Shown here piece by piece: positions 13,791 to 24,270 of a stretch of 64,000 nucleotides of DNA (position 1 is the first letter of the stretch; each line of letters begins with the position of its first letter). Below the pieces are notes generated by a model that saw only the letters and a program-made list of their open reading frames with translations, made no database searches and had not been told where the DNA came from. The translations under genes and the position numbers were made by a program. Where the stretch lies: NCBI GenBank assembly GCA_014155875.1, contig JACEFZ010005600.1:449501-513500 (forward strand). The letters run 5' to 3'. The stretch is from Cepaea nemoralis (taxonomy: Eukaryota > Mollusca > Gastropoda > Stylommatophora > Helicidae).

Positions 13791-13985
13791 GACAAACAAA
13801 CAAACAAACAAACAAACATACTTTATTTTCAAAGGGTAACAAATTGGGCACGCAGGCCCGTCTTACATTCGGCCCTTCCAATCACTCATCTTTCTTTCCT
13901 CAACAGTGCATAGGAAAAACATTATCACATGAATTTTGTAAACATAAACAATGCATATTACTATGTTATGTTATGAGACACATCC
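13791..13985 (-). repeat. Conserved 3' tail of LINE-B with (TTTG)n end
   Basis: The minus strand here contains gggccgaatgtaagacgggc followed by ctgcgtgcccaatttgttaccct and then a tttg microsatellite. The plus copy at 40,000-40,182 has the same block but ends in a (TTGAT)n run. The segment gggcctgcgtgccc can fold into a GGGC/GCCC stem; the plus copy keeps the stem and differs only in the loop. Such 3' ends are what LINE reverse transcriptases recognise, known for the group and inferred here. Confidence 0.85.
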
Positions 13986-15660
13986 ACCACCCACCCACAC
14001 ATCCTTCATTCACTCCATCTCCCCAATCCAACCACACACATAATCCACACACACATACATGCCCCCAACCATCCACCACATCCCTACACCTACACATCTC
14101 CCCACCCACATACACATCCCATCCACCCACAGCCCAAGCACACATACATTCCCCAACCCACACATCCACCCACTTACACACATCCCCCACCCACTCACAT
14201 ATCCTCTACACGTCCCATTACCCCAAAACAATCACTCACACACATATCCTCCTCCACCCTCACACCTCCAACCACCCAGCAAACACACAATCCTTGGCCA
14301 CACATCTCCCACGCACACACACACACATCTCCCTGTCAACTCATATATACCGCACCTACCTACACACAAATTACGCACCCACCCACATAATCTCCCGTCT
14401 CCCCCAGCCCACTCAAAGATCCCGAGCCCACCCCTACAAACATCCCCCACCATCTGCTAACTACACACGCTCACCCACCCACATATCCTCTACCCACCCA
14501 CACATCCTCTTCCCACCCACACATCCTCTACCCACCCATCCCCCCAACCCACACATCCCTTAACCACACACCCTTACTCATATACAATCACCCACCCACA
14601 CATCCTCCACCCACCCACCCCCACTCACACATCCCTTAACCACACACCCCTAACCATACACACACACATCCCCACCCACGCACAATCTCCCCACCCATCC
14701 CTCACACACATCCCCACCCACCAACATATCCCCCATTCACAAACACACACCTCCCCTCCACGCACACACAACCAACACACACATCCCCAACCCATACATT
14801 CATCCCATCACACATCCCTAGACACACGTACTTATCACTCAACCACTAACACCCACACATCCCTCACCCACTTATCGAAACATACATCTCCTATCTACCA
14901 ACCCACACTCACACATCCCAACCACCCAGCTAAACACACATCCTTCACCCTCACACACATCCTTCACCCACCCACACACCCAACCACACCCCACCCACTC
15001 CCAAACACATCCTTTATCCACACCCAGCTCCCCTCCCACACAATACCACAGCCACACACATCCCAAAGACACATCCCTCACGCACACACAATCTCCCCAC
15101 ACATCTCCTACCCATCCACACATCCCCCAACTACAATCACCCTCATTACTCACACATACATCCTTCATCCAGCCACATACACCCCAACCCAGCCAGACAT
15201 ATTACCCACCCACACACACATCCCCAAATCCACAACCATCATGCACTCCTCCCCCAACCCCACACATCCCCCACACACATTCACCCAAACACACCCAACT
15301 CCCCACCCATCCACCCAAACATCCCACACCCATATACATCCCTCACCCACACACACATCCCCAAACCCACAACCACACTTGCACACATCTCCCACCCACC
15401 ACATATCCCCACCCACACATATAACCCCCACCCATTCCATAACCCACTATCAATCATCCACCAACATATCCTCCTTCACCCACAACCACCTAGCCAAACA
15501 CACATCCCCACCCACACACACACACACACCTCCCCGCCAACACATACATCCCGCACGTACCCACACACAAATCCCCCACCCACAAAATCCCACCCCGCCC
15601 ACCCACACATTCTGAGCCCACCCACACACATCACGAATCCACCCACACACACATCCCCCA
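13985..15660 (-). repeat. CCCACACA-rich (TG-rich on sense strand) satellite inside LINE-B 3' UTR
   Basis: About 1.7 kb of loosely periodic cccacccacacatcc text on the plus strand. Long cysteine/glycine/valine or proline/histidine/threonine frames here are composition artefacts. The block corresponds in position and composition to 38,230-39,990 in the plus copy. Confidence 0.85.
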
Positions 15661-15666
15661 TCCCCA

Positions 15667-15705
<39 letters not shown>

Positions 15706-15735
15706 ATTACACAGACACACACACACTCACACTCA

Positions 15736-15773
<38 letters not shown>

Positions 15774-16064
15774 CTCCCTAATTCTCTCACCCACTCTACA
15801 GTGATGTACATGTGTTCATGTTATAAATTATAACATCAATTGGCATTCAAAATGGTAATATGAACATGAGGATACATAACATATATGGAATAGCATGTTA
15901 CATGATATGCGTGCGCTTAAATCTCTCTCTCTTTCTCTGTCTCTTTCTCTCTCTCTTCTCACCAACACACACCCATAGACACTCACAAACAATGCGCGCA
16001 CACATACACACATTAACAAATCCATTCTTCCACTGTCTCTCTCTCGTTCGCTCACTCTCCCCCT

Positions 16065-16131
<67 letters not shown>

Positions 16132-16408
16132 CACAATCACTATTTCACCCATTAAGTCACTCTCTCCATCTTTCATTTACTCAATATCACACTCTCTTTC
16201 ACTTTCACTCACACGCAGACAAACACATACCCTCTCGCTATCAAATACACACTCCCTCGCATACACACGAAAGCATATACACATACACACACGAGCATAC
16301 ACACAATATACACACGCAAATAAATACATATCCACACGCACACTCATATACACATACTTACACACACACACACACAAATACACACTCCCTCACATACACT
16401 GCATGCAT

Positions 16409-16494
<86 letters not shown>

Positions 16495-17020
16495 GCACAT
16501 ACACACATATACACACGCACATACATATAAACACAGGCACACATGTACGCACACATAAACACATATAAACATACACACACAAGCACACATTTACACACTT
16601 ACACATACACACCCACACGCACATTCAGACGTGCACACACATACACACACGCATACACACGTATGGACACATATACACACCAACCCATCCACCCACACAC
16701 TTACTCACACATACTCTCTCTCTCTCTCTCATTAACTTCTCATGCACTCTCTCACTCACCCACTGTCTCTCTCTTGCACACTCACTCGCTCTCACACTCA
16801 CCCACACACGCACATACACACAAATTCTCCCCCTCACTCACTAACTCACTCTCCTTTACTCACTCACTCACCCGGCGGCTCTCTAACTCGCACTCACTCA
16901 CTCACTTTCTCACTCTCTCACACAGACAGGTATACACACAACACAACCTCTCTCTCACACTAACTCATTCTCTCACTCAATCTCTCACACATACGTGTAC
17001 AGATATTCACTTACTCTTTC
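15660..17020 (-). repeat. CT/CA/TA microsatellite cluster inside LINE-B 3' UTR
   Basis: Runs of (CT)n at about 15,667-15,705, 15,740-15,770 and 16,072-16,128, (CA)n at 16,409-16,448 and (TA)n at 16,449-16,490, plus mixed cactct text to 17,020. A spacer at about 15,785-15,915 is unique sequence and aligns in reverse complement with 37,625-37,790 of the plus copy. No gene is supported; the many short arginine/glutamate or serine/leucine frames are microsatellite artefacts. Confidence 0.85.
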
Positions 17021-17057
17021 ACCCTTGATATTGAAAAAAATGATACCAGTAGGTGAC

Positions 17058-17753
17058 TTATGGAGGCATAAAGTCGGTATGAAGTAAGTATTGAAAGAGT
17101 TTTCGGTTGAATGTGTAGGGACTCATTGGCGTTTTCAGATCTGGTGGAAGGCTATTCCACAAGTGAGCACCAGAATACGCAAGACATGTTTTCTATAAGT
17201 CCAATCTAGGCATAGGAACCTGTAATAAATTTAAGCGCTTGCTGTTCATTGTTGATTAGATTGAATTAACGGTAGAAGATACTCTGGGGTATTTTCAGAT
17301 ATAATTTTATTCACTAATTTGGCTTTGTTAAAAAGGAATCGCTTTCGAAGTGGTAGAAGTCTTAGATGACTATATAAGTTATTACTTTCAACGTGCTTTA
17401 TACCAGAAACTAGACGCATAGCGCGGTTTTGAAGCGAACACAGTCGTTTCATATTAGATTTAGGGCACCCATCCCAGACTGTGGAACAATAGTCGAGAGG
17501 TGATTGGATATAGCATGCATAGAATATTTTTCGTGTGCTTTCATCCAAGAAGTGCTGAATTTTAGTAAGTTGGTAAACTTTTTGTGCTATTCTCTTGGTG
17601 AGGGCGTTAACATGATAGATCCAGCTTAGATCTCTGTCAATTAAAAGACCTAATGTTTTGTGTTCATTTACATTAATTATAGGTAATGTGTCCACGTAGA
17701 GATCAAGCGGTGCCCCAGTTATGCCTAGGGTCTGTAGTTTTTGTCTGGTCGTT
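17058..17753 (-). pseudogene. LINE-B RT, C-terminal third
   Basis: The minus-strand protein from 'TTRQKLQTL' onward matches the plus-copy RT closely through 'CSTVWDGCPKSN' and 'LLPLIQSN'. A 2-nt insertion near 17,246 shifts the frame, and a TAC-to-TAG change follows near 17,195. The text then continues in the other frame to the same final 'MPP' and TAA (17,058-17,060). The upstream edge coincides exactly with the LINE-Z insertion site. Confidence 0.87.
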
Positions 17754-17760
17754 ATAAGCA

Positions 17761-18468
17761 AGTCAGGTCTTGTCAGATATGACTGAGCTACCGGATGACA
17801 GTAGACGGTACTAACTGCTTTCTGTCCGCGCCGAATGTTGGGCGGCGCTTACCAAACCCGACACCCCACATTGTGCCAACGGCTTCGGGCGGAAGAGCGC
17901 AATTGGGAGGGTACTAGCCTTATCCTGGTGCGAGGAAATGCAATCCAAAGACAATATAAGTCATGGCAGGGCAGACCAGGCCCTAAGCCTTGGTTGGCGA
18001 CTGGTCTAGGATCGAAGCTCCGACAGGCGGACAGTTAGAGCATTGCTTTGCTGATCCGGCAGCTTCTGCAGCTTGTCTTGTTCCAGATTATAGGTGTCAA
18101 CTTTCCTCCGGAGTAAACTAGGCAGGCCGAGAGAGGGATCATGCTGCATGGGCAACACATGGTTTCTTTATTTTAGCCCAGGCTTTGTGCTATGGAGAGG
18201 CAATAACTCCATCCCTGGTCTTAACCGGTCTCGGAATCAAAGCGAGAGGCAACTGTTACGGGTTATAAGTCCTTGTCCAGTTGGCGTAGACATGGGGCGC
18301 CACGCGTTGCCTCTGACGGTGGGAGACACCTACAGGTGTCACTGATCAGCTACCGCCCGCCTCAAGCTGGGCAGCCCCCAGCCAATTGGGTGCTGATCCG
18401 CCACAGCCTGCCTGCTTCAATGGGTGCTTGGGGCTAGGACAAAATCTGAATCGCAGGCTGTAAAACCA
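17761..18468 (+). promoter_or_regulatory. LINE-Z copy 1 5' UTR
   Basis: It starts with agtcaggtct and is nearly identical to 48,764-49,471, including cccgacaccccacattgtgc and gcctctgacggtgggagaca. The small frame at 17,835-18,038 is not conserved as protein in copy 2. LINE 5' UTRs normally carry an internal promoter; no core promoter motif can be pointed to here, so that role is inference. Confidence 0.6.
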
Positions 18469-21400
18469 ATGCACCAGGTACTAATAAAAAGAATAGAAAC
18501 CTCAAGCTACGGCTTGCAACCTGGAACGTGAGAACCATGTGTCCAGGATTTTCCACTGACTTGACCAATATTGACGATGTGAGAAAAACGGCTGTGATTG
18601 ATGCTGAACTCAATCGTCTTAACATTGATATCGCTGGCCTGCAGGAGACTCGCCTCGCTGAGGAAGGGTCACTCAGGGAAAACAATTACACCTTTTTTTT
18701 GGAAGGGAAGAGGGCAGGCAGAAAAAGGCAACATGGTGTGGGCTTTGCAGTGAAGAATTCGCTACTGGGAATGATTGATATCGCAGCTGGAGGTAATGAA
18801 AGATTATTATCACTGCGCTTGGCAACCTCTTGTGGATTTGCCACCATTATCACTGCATATGCACCGACACTAACTTCCTCTGATGATGTAAAGGATACGT
18901 TCTATGAGCAGCTAGACTCTGCGATCAAGGCAGTTCCAAAATCCGACTACATTTATATGCTCGGTGATTTCAATGCTCGTGTGGGCAGGGACTCGAGTTC
19001 ATGGCCAGTGTGCCTTGGAAAATACAACATCGGTCGCATGAATGATAATGGGCAAAGGCTGCTGGAGCATTGCACTAGAAATGACCTATGTATTACAAAC
19101 TCCTTTTTTAAAACAAAAGAGATGCATAAGGTCACATGGAAACATCCAAGATCCGGCCATTGGCATCAGCTGGACTTCATTATCACACGGAGACAACATC
19201 TGAACCATACATCATTAACTCGAAGTTACCACAGTGCTGACTGTGATACAGATCATTCTTTGGTTGTTGCAAGGGTTAGACTGAGACCAAAGAGAATCTA
19301 CACAGCTAAACACAAGTCTAGCCCCAGGATTAATATTACTAACACTCACGATCCTGGAAAGTGCTTTGAATTTCAACAGCAACTTGAAGACGCTTTCAAT
19401 GATACATCAGAAAATTGTATAGTAAATGATAAATGGAGTAAACTTAAGGAAACTATTTATAAAACAGCGGTAGGGGTTTACGGCACTGTGGATCATAAGA
19501 GGCAGGACTGGTTTGCGGCAAACAGCCAGATACTGCAGCCCTTGATTGATAAAAAGAAGATAGCTCTCTTAAGAAACAAGGAAAGACCAACGCGTAACAC
19601 TCTGAGTGAGCTGAAGCAAGCGAGGAAGGATGTACAAAAGGCTGCCAGGCAGTGTGCGAATGACTATTGGATCAAGTTATGTGAGTCCATTCAAATCGCA
19701 AGTGATAAGGGAAACATCAGAAGCATGTATGAAGGGATAAAGAAAGCCTGTGGTCCAATGATCAAAAGAAGTGCACCGCTGAAAACCTTGACTGGAGAAA
19801 TCATCACTGATAAGAAACAGCAGATGGATAGATGGGTCGAGCACTATTTAGAGCTTTACTCAAGTGAGACCAAGCTAGCGGATGATGCCCTCAACGCCAT
19901 AGAGGCCCTGCCAACTCTTGACCACCTGGACACACTTCCCACTATAACAGAAGTTAAGTGTGCTATAAATGAGCTTGCATCTGGCAAGGCTCCAGGTAAG
20001 GATGGGATTCCAATAGAGGTGATCAGGAGTGGGCAAGACACACTCGCTCTACAGATCCACCAGCTAATAGAGCTATGCTGGCGAGAAGGACAAGTCCCAC
20101 AGGATTTCAAAGATTCAAACATCATAACGCTGTACAAGAACAAGGGAGATCGGAGCGACTGTAACAACTATAGGGGTATCTCACTTACTGTGTATTGTTG
20201 GGAAAGTATTTGCCAGAATTGTCCTGCACAGACTTCAAGTCCTGGGAGATCAAGTCTACCCCGAATCACAGTGCGGCTTCCGTCAGAACCGGTCTACCAT
20301 TGATATGATATTCTCATTGCGACAGATGCAAGAAAAATGCCGGGAACAAAATCAGCCACTGTTTATTGCCTTCATCGACCTCACAAAGGCATTCGATTTG
20401 GTCAGTCGTGAGGGTCTGTTCAAAGCACTAAAGAAGATTGGCTGCCCACCAACTCTTCTGTCCATTGTGGAATCGTTCCACACAGGCATGAAGGGTATAA
20501 TCAAGTTTGATGGCTCAACTTCAGAAGAGTTTGAAATCAAGAGTGGAGTTAAGCAAGGTTGTGTACTATCCCCCACCCTCTTTGGGATATACTTTTCACT
20601 TCTACTGAAATATGCCTTTCGTGATCAGGATGACGGTATATACATTCACTCACGCTCAGATGGTGGCCTCTATAATGCTCAGAGATTGAAGGCCAAGACC
20701 AAAATTAGCAGGGTACTAATCAGAGAGTTGCTTTTTGCGGATGATGCTGCGATTACGACCCACTCTGAGGAAGAATTACAACATCTACTATCTGCATTCT
20801 CCAATGCTTGTTCTGAATTTGGTTTAACAATTAACAAAAAGAAGACACAGATTATGTCACAAGGTGCACATGGTGTACCATCAATCTTTATTGACGACGC
20901 CGAACTGGAGATAGTAGACCATTTTACATATCTAGGATCAGAGGTAAATAGCAAATTATCTCTCGATCAGGAAATCAGCATCAGGATTGGCAAGGCAGCA
21001 ACAACAATGAACATGTTAGCAAAAAGAGTCTGGGAGAACAGGAAGCTTACTGCCAAAACAAAAGTCCTCGTCTACCAAGCCTGTGTCCTTAGTACTCTTC
21101 TTTATGGCAGTGAAACCTGGACAACTTACTCACGCCAAGAGAAACGTTTAAACAGCTTTCATATGCGGTGTCTGCGAAGAATACTTGGTATTAAGTGGCA
21201 AGACAAAATCACAAATACTGAAGTATTGGAAAGATCAGGTTGTGTGACGGTGTATTCCATGCTCAGTCTTCGTAGACTTAGATGGATAGGACACGTTAGG
21301 AGGATGGATGATGGTAGAATACCAAAGGACATCTTTTTTGGGGAATTACAGACGGGTAGGAGATCTCAGGGTCGGCCTCTACTACGATACAAAGATGTGT

Positions 21401-21666
21401 GTAAGCGGGACATGATTGATACAGGCATTGATAATGCACATTGGGAGCACGTCGCCGCTGAACGTGTTGCATGGAGGGCAACTATCAGAAATGGAATAAA
21501 GACAAAGGAGAAAATGATTGCAGATAAAGCACACATAAAGCGTGAGAGACGTAAGATGGTGCAAAATGGTTGAAGTGACCATGTTTTCACATGCACCTAC
21601 TGTGGGCAAACATTTGCAGCAAGAATTCTCCTTACCAGCCACACTCGCCACCGCCATGGATCGTAG
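18469..21666 (+). pseudogene. LINE-Z copy 1 ORF: endonuclease-RT-zinc finger polyprotein
   Basis: Domains in order: AP endonuclease ('ATWNVRTM', 'GLQETRL', 'LGDFNARVG', 'DTDHSLVVARV'), the RT opening 'GKAPGKDGIPIEV', palm motif A 'FIDLTKAFDLV', motif B 'GVKQGCVLSPTLFGIY', catalytic 'LLFADDAA', thumb, 'RRLRWIGHVRRMDDG', and a C-terminal C2H2 finger. Three lesions compared with copy 2: a 1-nt loss near 18,490 just after the presumed ATG, a 1-nt insertion (an A at about 20,187) breaking the RT fingers, and TGA at 21,571-21,573 just before the zinc finger. The first remaining in-frame Met is at 18,528. The product would nick target DNA and reverse-transcribe its own RNA there. Confidence 0.9.
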
Positions 21667-21703
21667 TTATTAAGCCTTTTTGAAGCACAATGTACCAAAT
21701 TAT

Positions 21704-21717
21704 CGTCTGTCAAGACG
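21704..21717 (+). other. LINE-Z 3'-terminal hairpin, copy 1
   Basis: CGTCT-GTCA-AGACG forms a perfect 5-bp stem with a 4-nt loop 18 bases before the element end. Copy 2 keeps it unchanged at 52,699-52,712 although the bases around it differ (deletion of several bases just upstream). A conserved 3' hairpin is a plausible RT recognition structure. Confidence 0.6.
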
Positions 21718-21742
21718 GAAAGGTGCCAATGAATGATTAGCA

Positions 21743-22640
21743 TGGATTTGGTTTTGTCGATGTTAATAATCATGCGGTTTTCATTGCTCCATCTACTAAG
21801 GTTATCAAGTTCGTTTTGCAAAGAGCTCTCTAAGTCACTAAGGTTTTCTTGACTAGTGTATATAGTGCAGTCGTCTGCAAATAGGTTACACAAAGTATTG
21901 AGGTATAAAGGAAGATCGTTAATATAAACTGCAAAAAGCAGCGGTCCTAGTATTGAGCCCTGGGGCACACCAATATTAAGTTGTGTGGATTTTGACAAAC
22001 AGTTATTGAAGGACACTACTTGTTGTCTTTCGGATAAAAATGACGCAATTAGGTTCACCATACCTGTGCTAGTTTTCATTTGTTTGAATTTTCTAATTAA
22101 AATATCATGATCTACCATATCAAAGGCCTTTTTAAAGTCTACAAATACTGCTCCACAAATGTTGCCATTGTTGATACAAAGATGCCAGTTATCGGTCATT
22201 TTTGTTAGGGCACTATGGCAAGAATATTTAGGTCGAAACCCAGATTGACTGTCAATTATTAGATCGTTGTTAATTAAATGGTGTAATGCTATTTTATGTA
22301 TGTGTTTTTCTAATGGCTTTGATAGCGACGATAGTAGGGAAATAGGTCTATAATTACCCAAGACGCTATTATCAGTTGAGCCATTTTTAAGTAGAGGATA
22401 AACTTTAGCGATTTTAAAGGCAGATGTAAAGTAGTTTTTGGACAGGCACTGGTTATATATGAACGTCAAGGACTCACTAATAATTGGTGCAGCACAGCGA
22501 AGAATTTTATTACTGATACCATCTAGGCCTTCTGAATTTGTTGCTTTGAGCTTTGAGAGATATTTATACACTTCTGCAACAGACATGAAGGGAATCTCAG
22601 GGGGAATATTTCTAGAGCATTTCTCTTCACAGAATGGAGA
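21743..22640 (-). pseudogene. LINE-B minus copy, RT N-terminal two thirds
   Basis: The minus-strand frame begins (from about 22,636) with 'IPPEIPFMSVAEVYKYLSK' and continues with 'SEGLDGISNKIL', 'NYRPISLLSSLSKP', motif A 'VFVDFKKAFDMVDHD', motif B 'GVPQGSILGPLLFAVYINDL', catalytic 'LFADDCTIY' and 'NIDKTKSM', where LINE-Z interrupts it. The palm motifs are intact. Its reach upstream of 'GLDGIS' exceeds that of the plus copy, so the two copies were truncated at different points. The remainder is at 17,058-17,753. Confidence 0.9.
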
Positions 22641-22826
22641 CACCTGATACCAGGGGTATCCACTGAACCTTTCAGCCAGTCCCAACTCTCTCTGCTTACG
22701 CAAGATTCCCCACTTACATAAATATTTATTAGGTTCCAGCTGTATCGTCCAATTTGTATCTGCATCCCTGCATCTCTTTACTTTCCTGACCCCACCCACT
22801 CATATCCAGTATCGTATGCTGTAAGC
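22640..22826 (-). pseudogene. Probable endonuclease fragment of LINE-1st, upstream part
   Basis: The minus strand encodes 'QIQIGRYSWNLINIYVSG' and 'CVSRESWDWL', which look like the middle of a LINE endonuclease just before its GDFNA motif. The GDFNA-like text is found at 13,790, on the other side of LINE-B. Position and orientation suggest this is the missing part of LINE-1st, but no clean target-site duplication joins the two. Confidence 0.5.
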
Positions 22827-23300
22827 CAGTTGTTCTCAACCTTTTTTGGCCCGTGCCCCCTTCACCATATTTTTAGAACGTCATTCCCCCCCCCCCCTTT
22901 TGTATTACCTGCTTAAAAATTTGGCCCATGCTCCCTTTCACCATATTTTCAGAACGTTATTTACCCCCTTTCGTATTTCCTACCTAACAATCCCGCCCCC
23001 GCCCCTAAACAGTATACGTAATAATGGAAGCTAAATTTAATATCACATACTAAAACAAGTCTAGACGTCCACATAAAACATAAATTTGTGGGTCTACTTA
23101 CTTTATAAATTGAAATTTAAAACGGTGAGACGGACAGAACCGTACAGTATGAATGGAAAAACAATATCAAGTAATCGGTTCTTGTATTATCGCGATCTTG
23201 AAATAATCTTAATTCCTCCCCCCCCCCCCCCTGAAAACCCTAAAAATTCCTCTCCCCCAAGGGGGGGGGGGGAGGATTCCCCACCGGTTGAGAACCACTG
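22827..23300. mobile_element. hAT-type MITE (non-autonomous)
   Basis: A 474-bp unit begins CAGTTGTTCTCAACC and ends GGTTGAGAACCACTG, an imperfect terminal inverted repeat of the hAT kind. It is flanked by a perfect 8-bp duplication CTGTAAGC (22,819-22,826 and 23,301-23,308), as expected for hAT transposases. Inside are C and G homopolymers (about 22,887, 23,217 and 23,260) and a duplicated 'cccttcaccatattttyagaacgt' block, with no transposase. It must have been mobilised in trans. Confidence 0.9.
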
Positions 23301-23308
23301 CTGTAAGC

Positions 23309-23551
23309 CATCCTTGACCACCAAAGCCTGGCCATGTCTTCCCTGCCAGGTTGGGTTAATGTAACACATATAGCTAGGGCACTTAAAGTTCTTGTAACTG
23401 AGAGGGAAGACCAGGAGAACTTTTAATCAGATAGCGGTGGGAACGATTAGTAGTATGACTCTTCGCTGGCTGTTGAACGAGGGGACAGAGCACGTATGGG
23501 AATGTCCTGAGTGCAGTGATGTCGGTTCTTAACTCAACTCAACTCAACTCT
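23309..23551 (+). pseudogene. Short coding remnant ending in an (AACTC)n tail
   Basis: The plus strand can be read, with one frameshift near 23,420, as 'LPGWVNVTHIARALKVLVTE' then 'TLRWLLNEGTEHVWECPECS' and a stop at about 23,529, followed by four AACTC units (23,532-23,551). A protein end followed at once by a short tandem tail is typical of a LINE 3' end. I do not recognise the family, and it may overlap the presumed 5' part of LINE-1st on the other strand. Confidence 0.35.
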
Positions 23552-23784
23552 TGTAACATCAGGACATCACAATGGTATACCAGTTTCTCCAATATTGGTT
23601 CTCGTTGCTTTGCAAGAAATGTACAAGACTCTTTCTTTACATTGGGCATATGGAGCTAGCAACATATTTGTATACAACAATCGGCACTCGAGGGCTGATG
23701 TCAGTATCATGACGGTCGCCTTTCACTTCCATAAATATTTGCTGGTATCCGTTTTATGCTGGGCCATCTTTCAAAGTAAGCCCT

Positions 23785-23865
23785 GATGCGAATTCGAACC
23801 CAGGACCACCAGCCGGCAAGCAAGCCTGTCAGCCCTCAAGCCACCATGGCTTCCACAAGCTGACA
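23785..23865 (-). mobile_element. tRNA-like SINE head (candidate)
   Basis: On the minus strand a B-box-like GGTTCGAATTC (plus 23,790-23,800) lies downstream of an A-box-like TGGCTTGAGGGC (plus 23,832-23,843), a spacing expected for an internal RNA polymerase III promoter. It looks like a tRNA-derived SINE head. No tail was identified. Confidence 0.45.
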
Positions 23866-23987
23866 TAGTTAATATGAATTGTGTAAGACACCTGCTTGGT
23901 GTAATTATTTATGTTGCTATCAGGGTAGTTTTGTATGCACAACAGTTTATATGAATAACTAGAAATACAACCCAGAATGGGGTCAAT

Positions 23988-24167
23988 AGATTGCCTCTTA
24001 CTTGTGACGGTGCAAGAAACCTGACAACAGACAGATTGCCTCTTTCTTGTGGCGGTGTAAGAAACATGACAACAGGTAGATTGCCTCTTGCTTGTGGTGG
24101 TGTCAGAAACCCGAAAACATGTAGATTGCCTCTTTCTTGTGGCGGTGAATGAAACCTGACAACAGGT
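23988..24167. repeat. Four-copy 45-bp tandem repeat
   Basis: Units start with agattgcctctt at 23,988, 24,033, 24,078 and 24,123. Each continues with a cttgtggcggtg-like block and aaacctgacaacag. Copies differ by several substitutions but no indels. Confidence 0.9.
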
Positions 24168-24270
24168 CAGAGAAATAAATTTGGCAGGCTGTGATTTGTA
24201 TATCCCTAGGTGTTCACTTATACATTGGGTACCAGTGGTAGATCAATGACGTCATTCGCATCTTCTGGTG

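Larger units (their letters stand above)
13791..17753 (-). mobile_element. LINE-B minus copy, 3' part (RT C-terminus, long simple-sequence 3' UTR, tail)
   Basis: Read on the minus strand: the C-terminal third of a CR1/jockey-like RT (17,753-17,058), about 3 kb of GA-, GT- and TG-rich sequence (17,020-13,985), and a roughly 190-bp unique 3' tail ending in an (AAAC)n/(GTTT)n run (13,791-13,817). RT, an internal spacer and the 3' tail all align with the plus copy at 35,597-40,182. The N-terminal part of the same element is at 21,743-22,640; the two were split by LINE-Z (17,761-21,735). Confidence 0.88.
17761..21735 (+). mobile_element. LINE-Z copy 1, full-length non-LTR retrotransposon
   Basis: A 3.98-kb unit with a roughly 0.7-kb 5' UTR, one long ORF (endonuclease, RT, zinc finger) and a short 3' UTR. 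It matches copy 2 (48,749-52,731) from end to end. It sits inside the RT gene of LINE-B. The flanks are ataagca (17,754-17,760) and attagca (21,736-21,742), while the uninterrupted LINE-B plus copy has one attagca at that point (reverse complement of tgctaat near 36,382). The left flank has therefore mutated once since insertion. Confidence 0.92.
23552..24270. other. Intergenic stretch with SINE-like head and short tandem repeat
   Basis: No gene is supported. It contains the tRNA-like segment at 23,785-23,865 and the 45-bp tandem array at 23,988-24,167, listed separately. The rest is unremarkable. Confidence 0.6.

Noticed and set aside
13760..16624. Many Pro/His/Thr, Cys/Val or Arg/Glu rich frames
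   Set aside because: Composition artefacts of CA, CT, TA and CCCACACA sequence in the LINE-B 3' UTR.
17835..18038. Possible ORF1 in the LINE-Z 5' UTR
   Set aside because: The frame is not kept in copy 2, and no zinc knuckle or RNA-binding motif is present.
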